Assembly (NCBI RefSeq): GCF_030816155.1
Contig: NZ_JAUSXR010000001.1
Span: forward strand, 1,984,001-2,048,000
Reading direction: 5' to 3'
From: Arthrobacter woluwensis
GTDB taxonomy: Bacteria > Actinomycetota > Actinomycetes > Actinomycetales > Micrococcaceae
DNA: 64,000 nucleotides
This document shows, piece after piece, positions 8,317 through 17,647 of this stretch. The translations under genes were made by a program, and so were the position numbers. How positions within the stretch are numbered: the first letter of the stretch is position 1; each line of letters starts with the position of its first letter. The notes below the pieces were generated by a model, which saw nothing but the letters and a program-made list of their open reading frames with translations, did not search any database and was not told where the DNA came from.

Positions 8317-8837
8317 AACCCGCCCTGGAATACGAGGCGTAATACGCACGTTCCAGGCGACATGGGTACTCACAGGGCACGTCGCGTACTTAGATGGCAG
8401 TCAATCAGCAATATCTAACCGACTATTACGCTCGCCAACTCGAACGATGCCACGACGTGGACAAAGCCACAAGCAGTTCATAGTGCAATAACATTACCTC
8501 TCGACCTCGCTGCAAACGGCGTCAACGACGGCACATTGCTTCGCACCAGACTCCAAGAAAATGCCGTCGAACAATCAAACATCCGCGACCAACTCACCAA
8601 CAACCAAATAGGCCATCGCGCAGGGGTGAAGCCAGCTTGACCTACATCACGCTGTTCGCTGATCCTCCGAGGCACTATCGCGTTGCGAGCGACACAACAA
8701 GGCGGCACTTCCGCAGATGCTGGCTCGTCCGTGCCGATGGGGACAATTGACCCCCACGGTAACCGGGACCCTCCAAGCACCTGCCGCTGCTCTCTTCGGC
8801 AAGACCCTCGAGAACACAGTACCCATCCCCAAGAATC
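8317..8837. other. Degenerate tail of the island, no intact gene
   Basis: About 520 AT-richer bases without an intact gene. Plus-strand remnants look coding. A 29-codon frame at 8394-8483 (begins MAVNQQYLTDYYARQLERC) ends in TAG. In another frame, 8485-8640 is open and reads protein-like (LPLDLAANGVNDGTLL, then LTNNQIGHRAG) with no start. This fits a decayed coding sequence, but the family is not recognisable. A near-palindrome GGGGACAATTGACCCC lies at 8739-8754. Confidence 0.4.
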
Positions 8838-8872
8838 AAAAGACCACCCAGTCCTTACGGGACTGAGTGGTC
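8838..8872 (-). terminator. Intrinsic terminator of tRNA-Val
   Basis: Arms 8842-8854 and 8860-8872 form a 13-bp stem (one G-U pair) around a 5-base loop. On the minus strand the hairpin is followed by TTTT (8841-8838). It lies about 55 bases past the tRNA 3' end. Confidence 0.8.
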
Positions 8873-8926
8873 AATTCGACACGACATCCAAAAACCAACA
8901 TGTCCTTGGTGTGAGTAAGTTCACCT

Positions 8927-9002
8927 TGGTGGGCCCTACCGGGATCGAACCGATGACATCCACGGTGTAAACGTGGCGCTCTACCAGCTGAGCTAAAGGC
9001 CC
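8927..9002 (-). tRNA. tRNA-Val (anticodon UAC)
   Basis: A 76-base cloverleaf on the minus strand with encoded CCA. The acceptor GGGCCTT pairs with AGGGCCC, the D-arm is GCTC-AGCTGGTA-GAGC, the anticodon stem is CCACG/CGTGG around loop TTTACAC (anticodon TAC, reads GTA), and the T-arm is ATCGG-TTCGATC-CCGGT. Its 3' end faces the AT-rich island at 6204-8926, the usual orientation for elements integrated at a tRNA 3' end. Confidence 0.97.
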
Positions 9003-9136
9003 TTCTCTGCTGTCCGCGCTGCGGTCAACAGGTATCAACCTTAGCGGATGCCCAGTTCAGCGGGCAAACGGCGACACCGCCGGCAACCCTGCCGCGGCAC
9101 CCCCGGAGGAGGCCGACCGCCGTCGTCGTGCGCGGG

Positions 9137-10003
9137 TCAGTGCGCCCGGGGCGCCGGCGGCGGGAGCAGTGCGCGCGCGAACGCCCGCAAGGTCTCCGAG
9201 GTGCCGCTGTGCAGCCGTACGGTGGCCAGCTCATCGCCCCTGGTGGGGCCCTGGTTGACCAGCACCACCGGAGTGCCCGTCTTGTCGGCCTGCCGGACGA
9301 ATCGCAGCCCGCTCATGACCGTGAGCGACGTCCCTGCGACCAGCAGCACGTCGGCTTCCTCCACGAGCTTCAAGGCACGCGCCAAACGCGGCTTCGGCAC
9401 GTTCTCACCGAAGAACACGAAGTCGGGCTTCAGCACTCCCCCGCAGCGCGGACACGGAGCGACCACGAACTCTCGGGCCAGGGCGTCATCGATCTGGGCG
9501 TCGGCATCGGGGGCCTCCACGACGCCAAGTTCCTCGGCCCGCTCGATGAACCCGGGATTGAGCGCGGTCAGCATCTCCTCGAGCGTCCGGCGCCGCAGCA
9601 GATCGCCGCACTCGGTGCAGATGATCTGGTCGACCCGGCCATGCAGATCCACCACATTCTCGCTGCCGGCGTCCTCATGGAGGCGGTCCACGTTCTGCGT
9701 GATGACGGCCTGGATGGCTCCGCCGCGTTCGAGCTCGGCCAGCGCGAGGTGACCGTCATTGGGCTCGGCCCATTTCACGCGTCGCCAGCCCAGATGGTTC
9801 CGGGCCCAGTACCGCTGCCGAGCCGCGGCGGAGCCCATGTACTCCTGGAGCGTGATCGGATTCGAGGGGCGCGAATTCGGGCCCCGATACGCGGGGATCC
9901 CGGAATCCGTGCTGATCCCGGCCCCCGTCAGCACCACCACGGCACGGGAGCGGAGAAGGCCCAGGGCCTCCTCGAGCGCCTCGTCCGTGGTGATTTCGGT
10001 CAT
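9137..10003 (-). CDS. Sir2-family NAD-dependent protein deacylase (sirtuin)
   Basis: 288 residues. NAD-binding Rossmann motifs are GAGISTDSGIPAYRG near residue 28 and TQNVDRLHEDAG. The catalytic His lies in DLHGR, and a zinc knuckle of two pairs is present (CTEC about residue 137, CPRC about residue 189) with a roughly 50-residue spacer. GTSLTVMSG and VNQGPTRGD are later NAD contacts. The long insert between the cysteine pairs fits bacterial class II/U sirtuins. It removes acyl groups from lysines of cytoplasmic proteins such as metabolic enzymes. Its ATG overlaps the peroxiredoxin stop (ATGA, 10000-10003), so DUF3052, peroxiredoxin and sirtuin form one unit. Confidence 0.93.
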   Translation of the reverse strand: MTEITTDEALEEALGLLRSRAVVVLTGAGISTDSGIPAYRGPNSRPSNPITLQEYMGSAAARQRYWARNHLGWRRVKWAEPNDGHLALAELERGGAIQAVITQNVDRLHEDAGSENVVDLHGRVDQIICTECGDLLRRRTLEEMLTALNPGFIERAEELGVVEAPDADAQIDDALAREFVVAPCPRCGGVLKPDFVFFGENVPKPRLARALKLVEEADVLLVAGTSLTVMSGLRFVRQADKTGTPVVLVNQGPTRGDELATVRLHSGTSETLRAFARALLPPPAPRAH

Positions 10004-10494
10004 TCCGCGAGGTCCGCCAGGGCCTGCCGGTACGCCTCGAAGTCGCGTGCCTGGCCGCGCGGATTGACCACGCCGTAGCGGACCACTCCGTCGGCGTCCA
10101 GGATGAACGTGCCGCGCACGGCCATGCCGGACTCCTCGTCGAACACCCCGTACGCCCGGGCAGCTGCGCCATGCGGCCAGAAGTCCGCCAGAAGATCGAA
10201 GTCATAGCCCTGCTGATCGGCCCAGGCCCGCAGCGCGAACTTGCTGTCCACGGACACGGCCAGCACGCGGGCGTCGAGCCCGGCGAACAGAGAGATGTTG
10301 TCCCGGATCTCACACAGCTCACCCGTGCAGATGCCGGAGAAAGCGAACGGGAAGAACACGACGACGGCGGGGCGGCCGCGCAGCGCACTGAGCGTCACCT
10401 CTTCACCGAACTGGTTCACCAGGGTGAAGTCGGGTGCCTCCTCCCCCACGGCCGGGGAAACCAGCCCCAGAGGGTTCGCCACTTGTTGAGACAT
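10000..10494 (-). CDS. Thiol peroxidase, AhpE-like peroxiredoxin
   Basis: 164 residues. The peroxidatic Cys is in PFAFSGICTGELCEIRD, after the strand RPAVVVFFPF. A second Cys follows five residues later (C-T-G-E-L-C), a spacing used by some BCP-type enzymes for an intramolecular disulfide. SDFWPHGAxxxxYGVF and RGTFILDADG blocks match mycobacterial AhpE closely. It reduces hydrogen peroxide, organic peroxides or peroxynitrite in the cytosol. Its ATG shares one base with the DUF3052 stop (TGATG), and its own stop overlaps the sirtuin start. Start ATG 10494 is set by that coupling. Confidence 0.92.
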   Translation of the reverse strand: MSQQVANPLGLVSPAVGEEAPDFTLVNQFGEEVTLSALRGRPAVVVFFPFAFSGICTGELCEIRDNISLFAGLDARVLAVSVDSKFALRAWADQQGYDFDLLADFWPHGAAARAYGVFDEESGMAVRGTFILDADGVVRYGVVNPRGQARDFEAYRQALADLAE

Positions 10495-10913
10495 CACTTC
10501 TTCTTCCGGAACACCAGTCGGGTCCCGGACCAGTCCTTCGCAGCGGACAAAGTCGATGTGCTGTGCAGACCTGCGGTGGGGGCGGCCTGCTGGATATCCG
10601 CGGGAGGAACGTACCCGTCCCGGCCGGACTTGGGGGTCAGGATCCAGACCACACCGTCGCCCTCCAGGGCGGGAAGCACGTCCACGAGGGCGTCCACCAG
10701 GTCGCCATCCTCGTTGCGCCACCACAGGATGACGGCGTCGACTACTTCCTGTTCTTCCTCGTCCAGCAGCTCCGAACCGGTGATGTCCTCGATGTCCGCG
10801 CGGAAGTCGAAATCGACATCCTCGTCGTATCCGAACTCCTGGATCAGGTCGCCGTCCTTGAAACCCAGACGGCTGGCAGTGGTGACGTCCGCGACGGCGT
10901 CGGCCTCGCTCAC
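10494..10913 (-). CDS. DUF3052 family protein
   Basis: 139 residues from GTG 10913. The longer ATG at 10961 is rejected because GAGGAGG lies about 6 bases before the GTG and family members begin at this point. It is acidic, with ASRLGFKDGDLIQEFGYDEDVDF, a central helix (ELLDEEEQEVVDAVILWW), a KSGRDGYV turn and a basic tail. The family is actinobacterial and conserved, and no function is established. First gene of the peroxiredoxin-sirtuin operon; it diverges from aceE. Confidence 0.88.
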   Translation of the reverse strand: MSEADAVADVTTASRLGFKDGDLIQEFGYDEDVDFDFRADIEDITGSELLDEEEQEVVDAVILWWRNEDGDLVDALVDVLPALEGDGVVWILTPKSGRDGYVPPADIQQAAPTAGLHSTSTLSAAKDWSGTRLVFRKKK

Positions 10914-11259
10914 TCGTTCCTCCTCGTAGTAGGCCGGTAACTCCATTCCGGCCCGCGTCACTTCCCATTGTGATGCATGAGAGGCGCTTTCGCAGCGGTT
11001 GACACCGAATTGTCCTCAGGCGTCGCTCCGAGACCCGCGGACCGCGCGCAATGCACAGGTCCCCAAATGCGAAGGCCGCGATGTGAGGGCTAGAGTGATC
11101 CATGAACACGAGTGAGTCATGTCCGGAACCCCGGCCGTGCAGGACGAGTGACCAGTTGAGAGTGCCGGAATCACCTGACCGGCGCCCGGAAGCGATTTGC
11201 CGCGCGCGGTAGCCCCTGGATCAGCGAGGCGCCGCAGTTGCATCAAAGAGAGGTTTGAC
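10914..11259. promoter_or_regulatory. Divergent promoter region between DUF3052 and aceE
   Basis: 346 bases without a supported gene. It must contain the promoters of the minus-strand DUF3052 operon and of aceE. A TAGAGT hexamer near 11093 is a possible plus-strand -10 without a convincing -35. TTGACA near 11000 has no matching -10. AAAGAGAGG just before 11260 is the aceE ribosome site. No repressor-like palindrome was seen. Confidence 0.35.
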
Positions 11260-13998
11260 GTGGCTGCTGAAGAAATCACCCCTTCGATCCTGAGCGGTCT
11301 GACCGCCGGAGTCCCCGATGTGGATCCCGAGGAGACCAGCGAATGGGTTGAATCATTCGACGCGTTGGTCAAGGAGCAAGGCACGGAGCGCGCACGCTTC
11401 ATCATGCGTTCCCTGCTCCAGCGTGCCGGCGCACAGTCCGTGGGCGTCCCCATGGTCACCACCACCGACTACGTGAACACCATCCCGGTGGACCAGGAGC
11501 CGGCCTTCCCGGGCAACGAGGAGCTCGAGCGCCGCTACCGCGCCTACATGCGCTGGAACGCCGCGATCATGGTGCACCGCGCGCAGGATCCGCGGATCGG
11601 CGTCGGCGGCCACATCTCCACTTACGCGGGCGCCGCGACCCTGTACGAAGTCGGCTTCAACCACTTCTTCCGCGGCAAGGACCACCCCGGCGGCGGCGAC
11701 CAGGTCTTCTTCCAGGGCCACGCCTCCCCCGGCATGTACGCCCGCGCCTTCATGGAAGGCCGCCTGAGCGAGGAAGACCTCAACGCCTTCCGCCAGGAGA
11801 AGTCCAAGGCTCCGCACGGCCTGTCGTCCTACCCGCACCCGCGCCTCATGCCGGAGTTCTGGGAGTTCCCGACCGTGTCCATGGGCATCGGCCCCATGAA
11901 CGCCATCTACCAGGCACAGTCCAACCGCTACCTGCACAACCGCGGGCTCAAGGACACGAGCGACCAGCACGTCTGGGCCTTCCTGGGTGACGGCGAGATG
12001 GACGAGCCGGAGAGCCGCGGCCTGCTGCAGCTCGCGGCCAACGAAGGCCTGGACAACCTGACCTTCGTGATCAACTGCAACCTCCAGCGCCTCGACGGAC
12101 CCGTCCGCGGCAACGGCAAGATCATGCAGGAACTTGAGGCCTTCTTCCGCGGCGCCGGCTGGAACGTCATCAAGGTCGTCTGGGGCCGCGAGTGGGACGA
12201 CCTGCTCGCCAAGGACCAGGACGGCTCGCTCGTCGACATCATGAACACCACGGTCGACGGCGACTACCAGACGTACAAGGCCGAGAACGGCGCCTTCGTG
12301 CGTGAGCACTTCTTCGGCCGCACCCCGCAGACCAAGGAACTCGTCGCGGACCTCACCGACGACCAGATCTGGAACCTCAAGCGCGGCGGTCATGACTACC
12401 GCAAGGTCTACGCGGCCTACAAGGCAGCCATGGAGTTCAAGGGCAAGCCCACGGTCATCCTGGCCCACACGGTCAAGGGCTACGGCCTCGGCACCCACTT
12501 CGAGGGCCGCAACGCGACCCACCAGATGAAGAAGCTGACCATGGAGGACCTCAAGGCCTTCCGCGATCACCTCCGCATCCCGGTCACGGATGAAGAGCTC
12601 GAGAAGGACCTCTACAACCCGCCGTACTACCACCCGGGCACCGACGCACCGGAGATCAAGTACATGATGGAGCGCCGCGCGGCCCTCGGCGGTTCGGTTC
12701 CCGAGCGCCGTGCCAAGCACGACGAACTCGTGCTGCCGGGTGATAAGGCCTACGAGGTCGCGTACAAGGGGTCGGGCAAGCAGAAGGCCGCCACCACGAT
12801 GGCCTTCGTCCGCCTCCTGAAGGACCTCCTCCGCGACAAGGACTTCGGCAAGCACGTCGCCCTGATCGTCCCGGATGAGTCCCGCACCTTCGGCATGGAC
12901 GCGTTCTTCCCGACCGCGAAGATCTACAACCCGAACGGCCAGAACTACCTGTCCGTGGACCGCGAGCTCGTCCTGGCGTACAAGGAAGCCGCGACCGGTC
13001 AGCTGATCCACCCGGGCATCAACGAGGCCGGCGCCGTCGCCGCGTTCACCGCCGCCGGCACGTCCTATGCGACCCACGGCGTCCCGCTCATCCCGATCTA
13101 CGTGTTCTACTCGATGTTCGGGTTCCAGCGCACCGGCGACTCCTTCTGGGCCGCCGCGGACCAGATGACCCGTGGCTTCATCATCGGCGCCACCGCCGGC
13201 CGCACCACCCTGACGGGTGAGGGTCTCCAGCACGCGGACGGCCACTCGCCGATCCTGGCCGGCACCAACCCGGCCATCCGCAGCTACGACCCCGCCTTCG
13301 GCTACGAGATCGCCCACATCATGCGGGACGGCCTGGAGCGCATGTACGGCCCGGACTCCGATGACCGGAACATCATGTACTACCTCACGGTGTACAACGA
13401 GCCGATCCACCAGCCGGCGCAGCCCGAGAACGTGGACGTCGAGGGCATCACCCGCGGCATCCACCACATCAGCTCCCCGAGCGTCGACGGCCCCCGCGCC
13501 AACGTGTTCGCAGCCGGTGTCTCCGTGCCGTGGGCCCTGGAGGCCCAGCAGGTCCTCGCCGAGGACTGGGGCGTCGCGGCCGACGTCTGGAGCGTCACGT
13601 CCTTCAACGAGCTGCGCCGTGACGGCGTGGCCGTGGACGAGCACAACCTGCTCAACCCGGAGGACCTCCAGACCCCGTACATCACGCAGAAGATGGCCGA
13701 CAACCCCCACCCGGTGGTCGCTGTCTCGGACTACATGCGTGCCGTGCCGGACCAGATCCGCCAGTACCTCCCCAACCGCTTCACCGCGCTGGGTGCGGAC
13801 GGCTTCGGCTTCTCCGACACCCGCCAGGCAGCCCGCCGCTTCTTCAAGAACGACACCCACTCGATCGTGGTCGCCGTTCTTCAGCAGCTGGCCGCCGAGG
13901 GCAAGGTCGACGCGACCGCGCCGCGCCAGGCGATCGAGAAGTACGACCTGAACAACGTGAACGCCGGAACCACGGGCGGTGCGGGCGGCGACGCCTGA
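11260..13998 (+). CDS. aceE: Pyruvate dehydrogenase E1 component, homodimeric type
   Basis: 912 residues from GTG 11260 (AAAGAGAGG 7 bases upstream), the usual length for the single-chain E1 of actinobacteria and enterobacteria. The thiamine-diphosphate motif starts at [10 protein letters not shown] and ends at [16 protein letters not shown] (GDG-x25-30-NN type). [20 protein letters not shown] lies near the N-terminus and [18 protein letters not shown] in the transketolase-like middle domain. It decarboxylates pyruvate and acetylates the E2 lipoyl domain; E2 and E3 are not in the window. It is a single-gene unit closed by strong hairpins at 14024-14060 and 14089-14117. Upstream of FAS-II, it makes the acetyl-CoA those enzymes consume. 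Confidence 0.97.
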   Translation: MAAEEITPSILSGLTAGVPDVDPEETSEWVESFDALVKEQGTERARFIMRSLLQRAGAQSVGVPMVTTTDYVNTIPVDQEPAFPGNEELERRYRAYMRWNAAIMVHRAQDPRIGVGGHISTYAGAATLYEVGFNHFFRGKDHPGGGDQVFFQGHASPGMYARAFMEGRLSEEDLNAFRQEKSKAPHGLSSYPHPRLMPEFWEFPTVSMGIGPMNAIYQAQSNRYLHNRGLKDTSDQHVWAFLGDGEMDEPESRGLLQLAANEGLDNLTFVINCNLQRLDGPVRGNGKIMQELEAFFRGAGWNVIKVVWGREWDDLLAKDQDGSLVDIMNTTVDGDYQTYKAENGAFVREHFFGRTPQTKELVADLTDDQIWNLKRGGHDYRKVYAAYKAAMEFKGKPTVILAHTVKGYGLGTHFEGRNATHQMKKLTMEDLKAFRDHLRIPVTDEELEKDLYNPPYYHPGTDAPEIKYMMERRAALGGSVPERRAKHDELVLPGDKAYEVAYKGSGKQKAATTMAFVRLLKDLLRDKDFGKHVALIVPDESRTFGMDAFFPTAKIYNPNGQNYLSVDRELVLAYKEAATGQLIHPGINEAGAVAAFTAAGTSYATHGVPLIPIYVFYSMFGFQRTGDSFWAAADQMTRGFIIGATAGRTTLTGEGLQHADGHSPILAGTNPAIRSYDPAFGYEIAHIMRDGLERMYGPDSDDRNIMYYLTVYNEPIHQPAQPENVDVEGITRGIHHISSPSVDGPRANVFAAGVSVPWALEAQQVLAEDWGVAADVWSVTSFNELRRDGVAVDEHNLLNPEDLQTPYITQKMADNPHPVVAVSDYMRAVPDQIRQYLPNRFTALGADGFGFSDTRQAARRFFKNDTHSIVVAVLQQLAAEGKVDATAPRQAIEKYDLNNVNAGTTGGAGGDA

Positions 13999-14023
13999 TC
14001 CCCGTCCACCGACATCACTGAAA

Positions 14024-14060
14024 GCTGAGGCCCGCATCCGCACCGGATGCGGGCCTCAGC
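14024..14060 (+). terminator. Strong hairpin after aceE
   Basis: A 17-bp perfect stem (14024-14040 with 14044-14060) with a 3-base loop, 25 bases after the aceE stop. No T-run follows, as is common in high-GC actinobacteria. Confidence 0.8.
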
Positions 14061-14088
14061 CGTCCTGCGCACAGCGTCAGCCGCGCAC

Positions 14089-14117
14089 GACGACGGCGGG
14101 CGGGGCACGCCGTCGTC
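14089..14117. terminator. Second hairpin after aceE containing a GACGACGGCG arm
   Basis: Arms 14089-14098 and 14108-14117 (GACGACGGCG / CGCCGTCGTC) form 10 bp around 9 bases. The CGCACGACGACGGCG context recurs at other gene ends (9119-9133, 19355-19370, 41552-41570). Confidence 0.45.
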
Positions 14118-14155
14118 CTCACCGCGGTCATCACCCCAGGTGGGCCGCGGCTCAG

Positions 14156-14172
14156 TTGTAGCCTTCACACAA
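14156..14172 (+). promoter_or_regulatory. TTGTAG-N5-ACACAA box upstream of the FAS regulator
   Basis: TTGTAGCCTTCACACAA agrees at 14 of 17 positions with TTGTAGACTTCCTACAA at 15435-15451 before fabD. It lies 26 bases before the regulator start, where autoregulation would act. Confidence 0.45.
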
Positions 14173-14197
14173 AGCACCTGGCACTAAGCTTCTTAGC

Positions 14198-15427
14198 ATG
14201 ACGCAGTCCGATGGAAAGCCCTCGCCCACCCCGTCCGCCTCCGCGGACAAGGCGGAGACCTTGAAGAAGCTGCGCGCCAACGTCGGGCAGCTCTCGACCC
14301 GGACCACCCGGCAGCTCGAAGCCTCGCTCCCCTGGTACGCCCGGCTCAGTGCCGATGAGCGGTCCACGCTGGGCCTGGTGGCACAGAACGGCATCGCGGC
14401 ATTCGTCACCTGGTACGAGCGGCCCAGTTCCCCCGCCTGGATCCTGTCCGATGTCTTCGGCACGGCGCCGAGCGAGATGACCCGCTCCATCAGCTTGCAG
14501 AAGGCGCTCCAGCTCATCCGGATCGTGGTCGAAGTGGTCGAGGAACAAGTCCCCGTGCTCGCCCCGGAGAAAGCCCAGCCCGAACTCCGCGAGGCCGTGC
14601 TCCGGTACTCCCGGGAGGTGGCCTTCGCGGCTGCCGATGTCTACGCCCGCGCCGCCGAATCACGCGGTTCGTGGGACACTCGCCTCGAAGCGCTCATCGT
14701 GGACGCGATCCTGCGCGGCGAGAACACGGACGCCCTCCGGTCACGGATCGCGGCCCTCGGCTGGAAGGCCCAGGAGCGCTTCACGGTGGTCGTCGGCAAG
14801 ACGCCCCTGGAACCCAGCGCCAGCTACGTGAGCGAACTGCGGCGCACGGCCGGCCGCTACGCCGACGACGCGCTCGTGGGCATCCAGGGCGACCGGCTCA
14901 TCCTGGTGCTCGGCGGCCTGCATGACCGCGAGAACTCCCTCGCCAAGCTGAGCGAACTGTTCGCGCCGGGGCCCGTGGTGCACGGCCCCGAAGCGGCCTC
15001 GCTCACCGATGCCAGCCTGTCCGCGCAGGCGGCGTTCGCCGGACTGACCGCGGCCCGCGCCTGGCCTGCCGCTCCCCGCCCCGTGGCGGCAGGCGACCTC
15101 CTGCCGGAGCGGGTCATCTCCGGGGACGAGACGGCTCGGAGGCAGCTCGTGGCCGGGATCTACCGTCCGCTGCTGGCGGCCTCCAACGGCTTGGTGGACA
15201 CGCTGAGCAGCTACCTGGAACTCGGGCATTCGCTCGAGGCGACGGCCCGCGAGCTCTTCGTCCACGCGAACACCGTGCGGTACCGGCTCAAGAGGGTCTG
15301 CGACGTCACCGGCTGGGACCCGTTGATCCCCCGCGAGGCGTATGTGCTGCAGACCGCGCTGGCGGTCGGCCGCCTCGCTCCGCCGCAGCGACCCGCGCAC
15401 GACCGCCATGCAACGCGCCCACATTGA
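14198..15427 (+). CDS. fasR: PucR/CdaR-type regulator of fatty acid synthesis, FasR-like
   Basis: 409 residues. The N-terminal ~270 residues are a GGDEF-like or uncharacterised sensor region. The C-terminus (about residues 335-400) is a PucR helix-turn-helix: LSSYLELGHSLEATARELFV, then HANTVRYRLKRV. Position immediately upstream of fabD-fabH-acpP-fabF is the conserved place of FasR, the activator of this operon in Streptomyces coelicolor. Regulation by long-chain acyl-CoA is known for mycobacterial FasR, which is a TetR protein, so the ligand should not be copied across. Matching 17-bp boxes precede this gene and fabD, supporting auto- and operon control. The symbol rests on synteny and domain. 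Confidence 0.82.
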   Translation: MTQSDGKPSPTPSASADKAETLKKLRANVGQLSTRTTRQLEASLPWYARLSADERSTLGLVAQNGIAAFVTWYERPSSPAWILSDVFGTAPSEMTRSISLQKALQLIRIVVEVVEEQVPVLAPEKAQPELREAVLRYSREVAFAAADVYARAAESRGSWDTRLEALIVDAILRGENTDALRSRIAALGWKAQERFTVVVGKTPLEPSASYVSELRRTAGRYADDALVGIQGDRLILVLGGLHDRENSLAKLSELFAPGPVVHGPEAASLTDASLSAQAAFAGLTAARAWPAAPRPVAAGDLLPERVISGDETARRQLVAGIYRPLLAASNGLVDTLSSYLELGHSLEATARELFVHANTVRYRLKRVCDVTGWDPLIPREAYVLQTALAVGRLAPPQRPAHDRHATRPH

Positions 15428-15434
15428 CCCATTC

Positions 15435-15451
15435 TTGTAGACTTCCTACAA
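15435..15451 (+). promoter_or_regulatory. TTGTAG-N5-CTACAA inverted repeat upstream of fabD
   Basis: A perfect 6-bp inverted repeat with 5-base spacer lying 67 bases before the fabD start and 8 bases after the regulator stop. Its near copy at 14156-14172 precedes the regulator itself. Predicted target of the FasR-like protein. Confidence 0.55.
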
Positions 15452-15518
15452 ACAGGCCCCCTGAGCTTCGTTCAAGCAAACAGGCGGCAATGCCCCCTCG
15501 ATTTGGAAAGCTGATTAA

Positions 15519-16502
15519 GTGCTAGCAATCGTCTGCCCCGGACAGGGCTCTCAGACCCCCGGTTTCCTCGCCCCCTGGCTGGAGGTCCCCGGCGTCGCCG
15601 AGCACCTGGCCGCCCTGAGCGAAGTGGCTCAGCAGGACCTGGCCGCCCACGGAACCACCTCCGATGAGGAGACCATCAAGGACACCGCCGTCGCGCAGCC
15701 GCTCATCGTGGCTGCCGGTCTGGTCTCTGCGAAGGCCCTCTTCGACGTCGAGCTCTCGACCCTGCCCGTCACTCTGGCCGGTCACTCGGTCGGTGAGATC
15801 ACCGCGACCGCCCTTGCCGGTGTCCTCAGCGAAGCCGACGCCATGCGCTTCGTGCGCGAGCGCGCGAACGGCATGGCCGAGGCCGCAGCCGTCACGCCTA
15901 CCGGCATGAGCGCCGTCGTCGGCGGCGATCCCGCCGAGGTTCTCGCCGCGATCGAAGCGTCCGGCGCCGCCCCCGCGAACGTCAACGGCGCCGGACAGGT
16001 GGTGGCCGCGGGCACCTTCGAGCAGCTCGAAGCCCTCGCCGCCAACCCGCCGGCCAAGGCCCGCGTGATCCCGCTGAAGGTCGCGGGCGCGTTCCACACC
16101 ACGCACATGGCCCCCGCCGTGGCCGCCCTGGACGTGCTGCAGCACGAACTGAACATCCACGAGCCGCAGGTTCCCCTGCTCTCCAACTACGACGGTCAGC
16201 TCGTCGCCAACGGCAAGGCCGGTGTCGCCAGCCTGGTCGCCCAGGTCTCCCGCCCGGTCCGCTGGGATCTCTGCATGGAGACGCTGCTGGCGCAGGGCGT
16301 CAAGGGCGTCATCGAGCTCTCCCCCGCCGGCACCCTCACCGGTCTCGCGAAGCGCGGCATGCCCGGGATCAAGACCGTCGCCGTCAAGACCCCGTCCGAC
16401 CTCGACGCCGCCCTGGCACTCTTCGCCGAGGTCGAGCAGGATGCCGCTCCCGGCGGCTCCGGCCACCACGCGGCGGGGAACGGCGAGGGCGCGCAGGCAT
16501 GA
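15519..16502 (+). CDS. fabD: Malonyl-CoA:ACP transacylase
   Basis: 327 residues from GTG 15519 (TTTGGAAAG 8 bases upstream). The N-terminal CPGQGSQ loop supplies the oxyanion hole. The nucleophile is in AGHSVGEITA near residue 91, with the conserved Arg of RERANGMAEAA near residue 117. The His of GAFHTTHM completes the dyad near residue 195. It transfers malonyl from CoA to ACP for FAS-II elongation. The stop overlaps fabH by 4 bases (ATGA at 16499). Confidence 0.97.
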   Translation: MLAIVCPGQGSQTPGFLAPWLEVPGVAEHLAALSEVAQQDLAAHGTTSDEETIKDTAVAQPLIVAAGLVSAKALFDVELSTLPVTLAGHSVGEITATALAGVLSEADAMRFVRERANGMAEAAAVTPTGMSAVVGGDPAEVLAAIEASGAAPANVNGAGQVVAAGTFEQLEALAANPPAKARVIPLKVAGAFHTTHMAPAVAALDVLQHELNIHEPQVPLLSNYDGQLVANGKAGVASLVAQVSRPVRWDLCMETLLAQGVKGVIELSPAGTLTGLAKRGMPGIKTVAVKTPSDLDAALALFAEVEQDAAPGGSGHHAAGNGEGAQA

Positions 16503-17548
16503 CCCCCGTCCTCCGGCAGAACGAAGTCCGGGCAGGAACCCGCATCCACGGTGTGGGGGCCTTCCGTCCTGACGTCGTGGTGACCAATGACGACGTCTGC
16601 CAGTGGATCGATTCCTCGGACGAGTGGATCCGGCAGCGCACGGGCATCGTGACCCGGCGACGCGCGTCCCAGGACGTGAGCGTCATCGACATGGCCGAAG
16701 GCGCCGCGCGCGACGCGCTGGCCAAGGCAGGTATCGAGGCTTCCCGTCTCGGGGCGGTCATCGTCTCCACGGTCTCGCACCCCTTCGCCACGCCGTCCGC
16801 AGCGACGGCCCTGACCGAACGCCTCGGGGCGACCCCGGCGCCGGCCTATGACGTCTCCGCGGCCTGTGCTGGATACTGCTATGGCGTGGCCCAGGCGGAC
16901 GCTCTGGTCCGTTCCGGCGCAGCAGAATACGTCCTGGTGGTGGGCGCGGAGAAGCTCTCCGACCTGATCGACAACCACGAGCGCACCATCTCCTTCCTCC
17001 TCGGGGACGGGGCCGGGGCCGTGGTGATCGGCCCCTCGGACGAGCCGGGCATCAGCCCGTCGATCTGGGGTTCCGATGGCAGCAAGTGGGGCGCCATCGG
17101 CATGACACACTCGCTCAACGACGTCCGCGGTCTGGAAAGCCTCGCCGCGGCAGGTGACGAGGACGCCGTCGTCGAGGCCGCCCGGAACATCTGGCCGACC
17201 ATGCGCCAGGACGGCCCCACGGTCTTCCGCTGGGCCGTCTGGGAGATGGCCAAGGTGGCGCAGTCCGCGCTCGACGCCGCCGGCGTCACCGCCGAGGATC
17301 TGAGCGCCTTCGTGCCGCACCAGGCGAACATGCGCATCATCGATGAGATGGTGAAGCAGCTCAAGCTTCCCGAGCACGTCAAAGTCGGGCGGGACATCGC
17401 CGATTCGGGCAACACGTCCGCAGCGTCGATCCCCCTGGCCATGCACCGCCTGCTCGAGGAGAATCCGGACATCAGCGGCGGCCTCGCGCTGCAGATCGGC
17501 TTCGGGGCCGGTCTGGTGTTCGGAGCGCAGGTGGTCCGGCTCCCCTGA
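16499..17548 (+). CDS. fabH: 3-oxoacyl-ACP synthase III
   Basis: 349 residues. The catalytic triad is visible: Cys in SAACAGYCYG near residue 121, His in VPHQANMRI and Asn in SGNTSAASIP. GFGAGLVFGAQVV closes the fold. It condenses acyl-CoA starters with malonyl-ACP, and actinobacterial FabH usually prefers branched or short starters, as fits iso/anteiso membrane lipids of this group. Translationally coupled to fabD. A 99-base gap follows before acpP. Confidence 0.97.
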   Translation: MTPVLRQNEVRAGTRIHGVGAFRPDVVVTNDDVCQWIDSSDEWIRQRTGIVTRRRASQDVSVIDMAEGAARDALAKAGIEASRLGAVIVSTVSHPFATPSAATALTERLGATPAPAYDVSAACAGYCYGVAQADALVRSGAAEYVLVVGAEKLSDLIDNHERTISFLLGDGAGAVVIGPSDEPGISPSIWGSDGSKWGAIGMTHSLNDVRGLESLAAAGDEDAVVEAARNIWPTMRQDGPTVFRWAVWEMAKVAQSALDAAGVTAEDLSAFVPHQANMRIIDEMVKQLKLPEHVKVGRDIADSGNTSAASIPLAMHRLLEENPDISGGLALQIGFGAGLVFGAQVVRLP

Positions 17549-17647
17549 GCCGCATGACTTCCCGACCACAACTTCACAAGCACCGGTCAGCACAAGCTGG
17601 CCGTCAAGCCCCGGCAGCTGCCGGAACAACACAGAAAAGGAGCCGAC

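Noticed and set aside
8739..8754. GGGGACAATTGACCCC near-palindrome as an insertion sequence end
   Set aside because: No second inverted end, no transposase and no target duplication seen.
8842..8872. Inverted repeat as a possible mobile element end
   Set aside because: Position and T-run on the minus strand fit a tRNA terminator.
11353..14043. Long open frame opposite aceE
   Set aside because: Antisense shadow; aceE has complete catalytic motifs and a good start.
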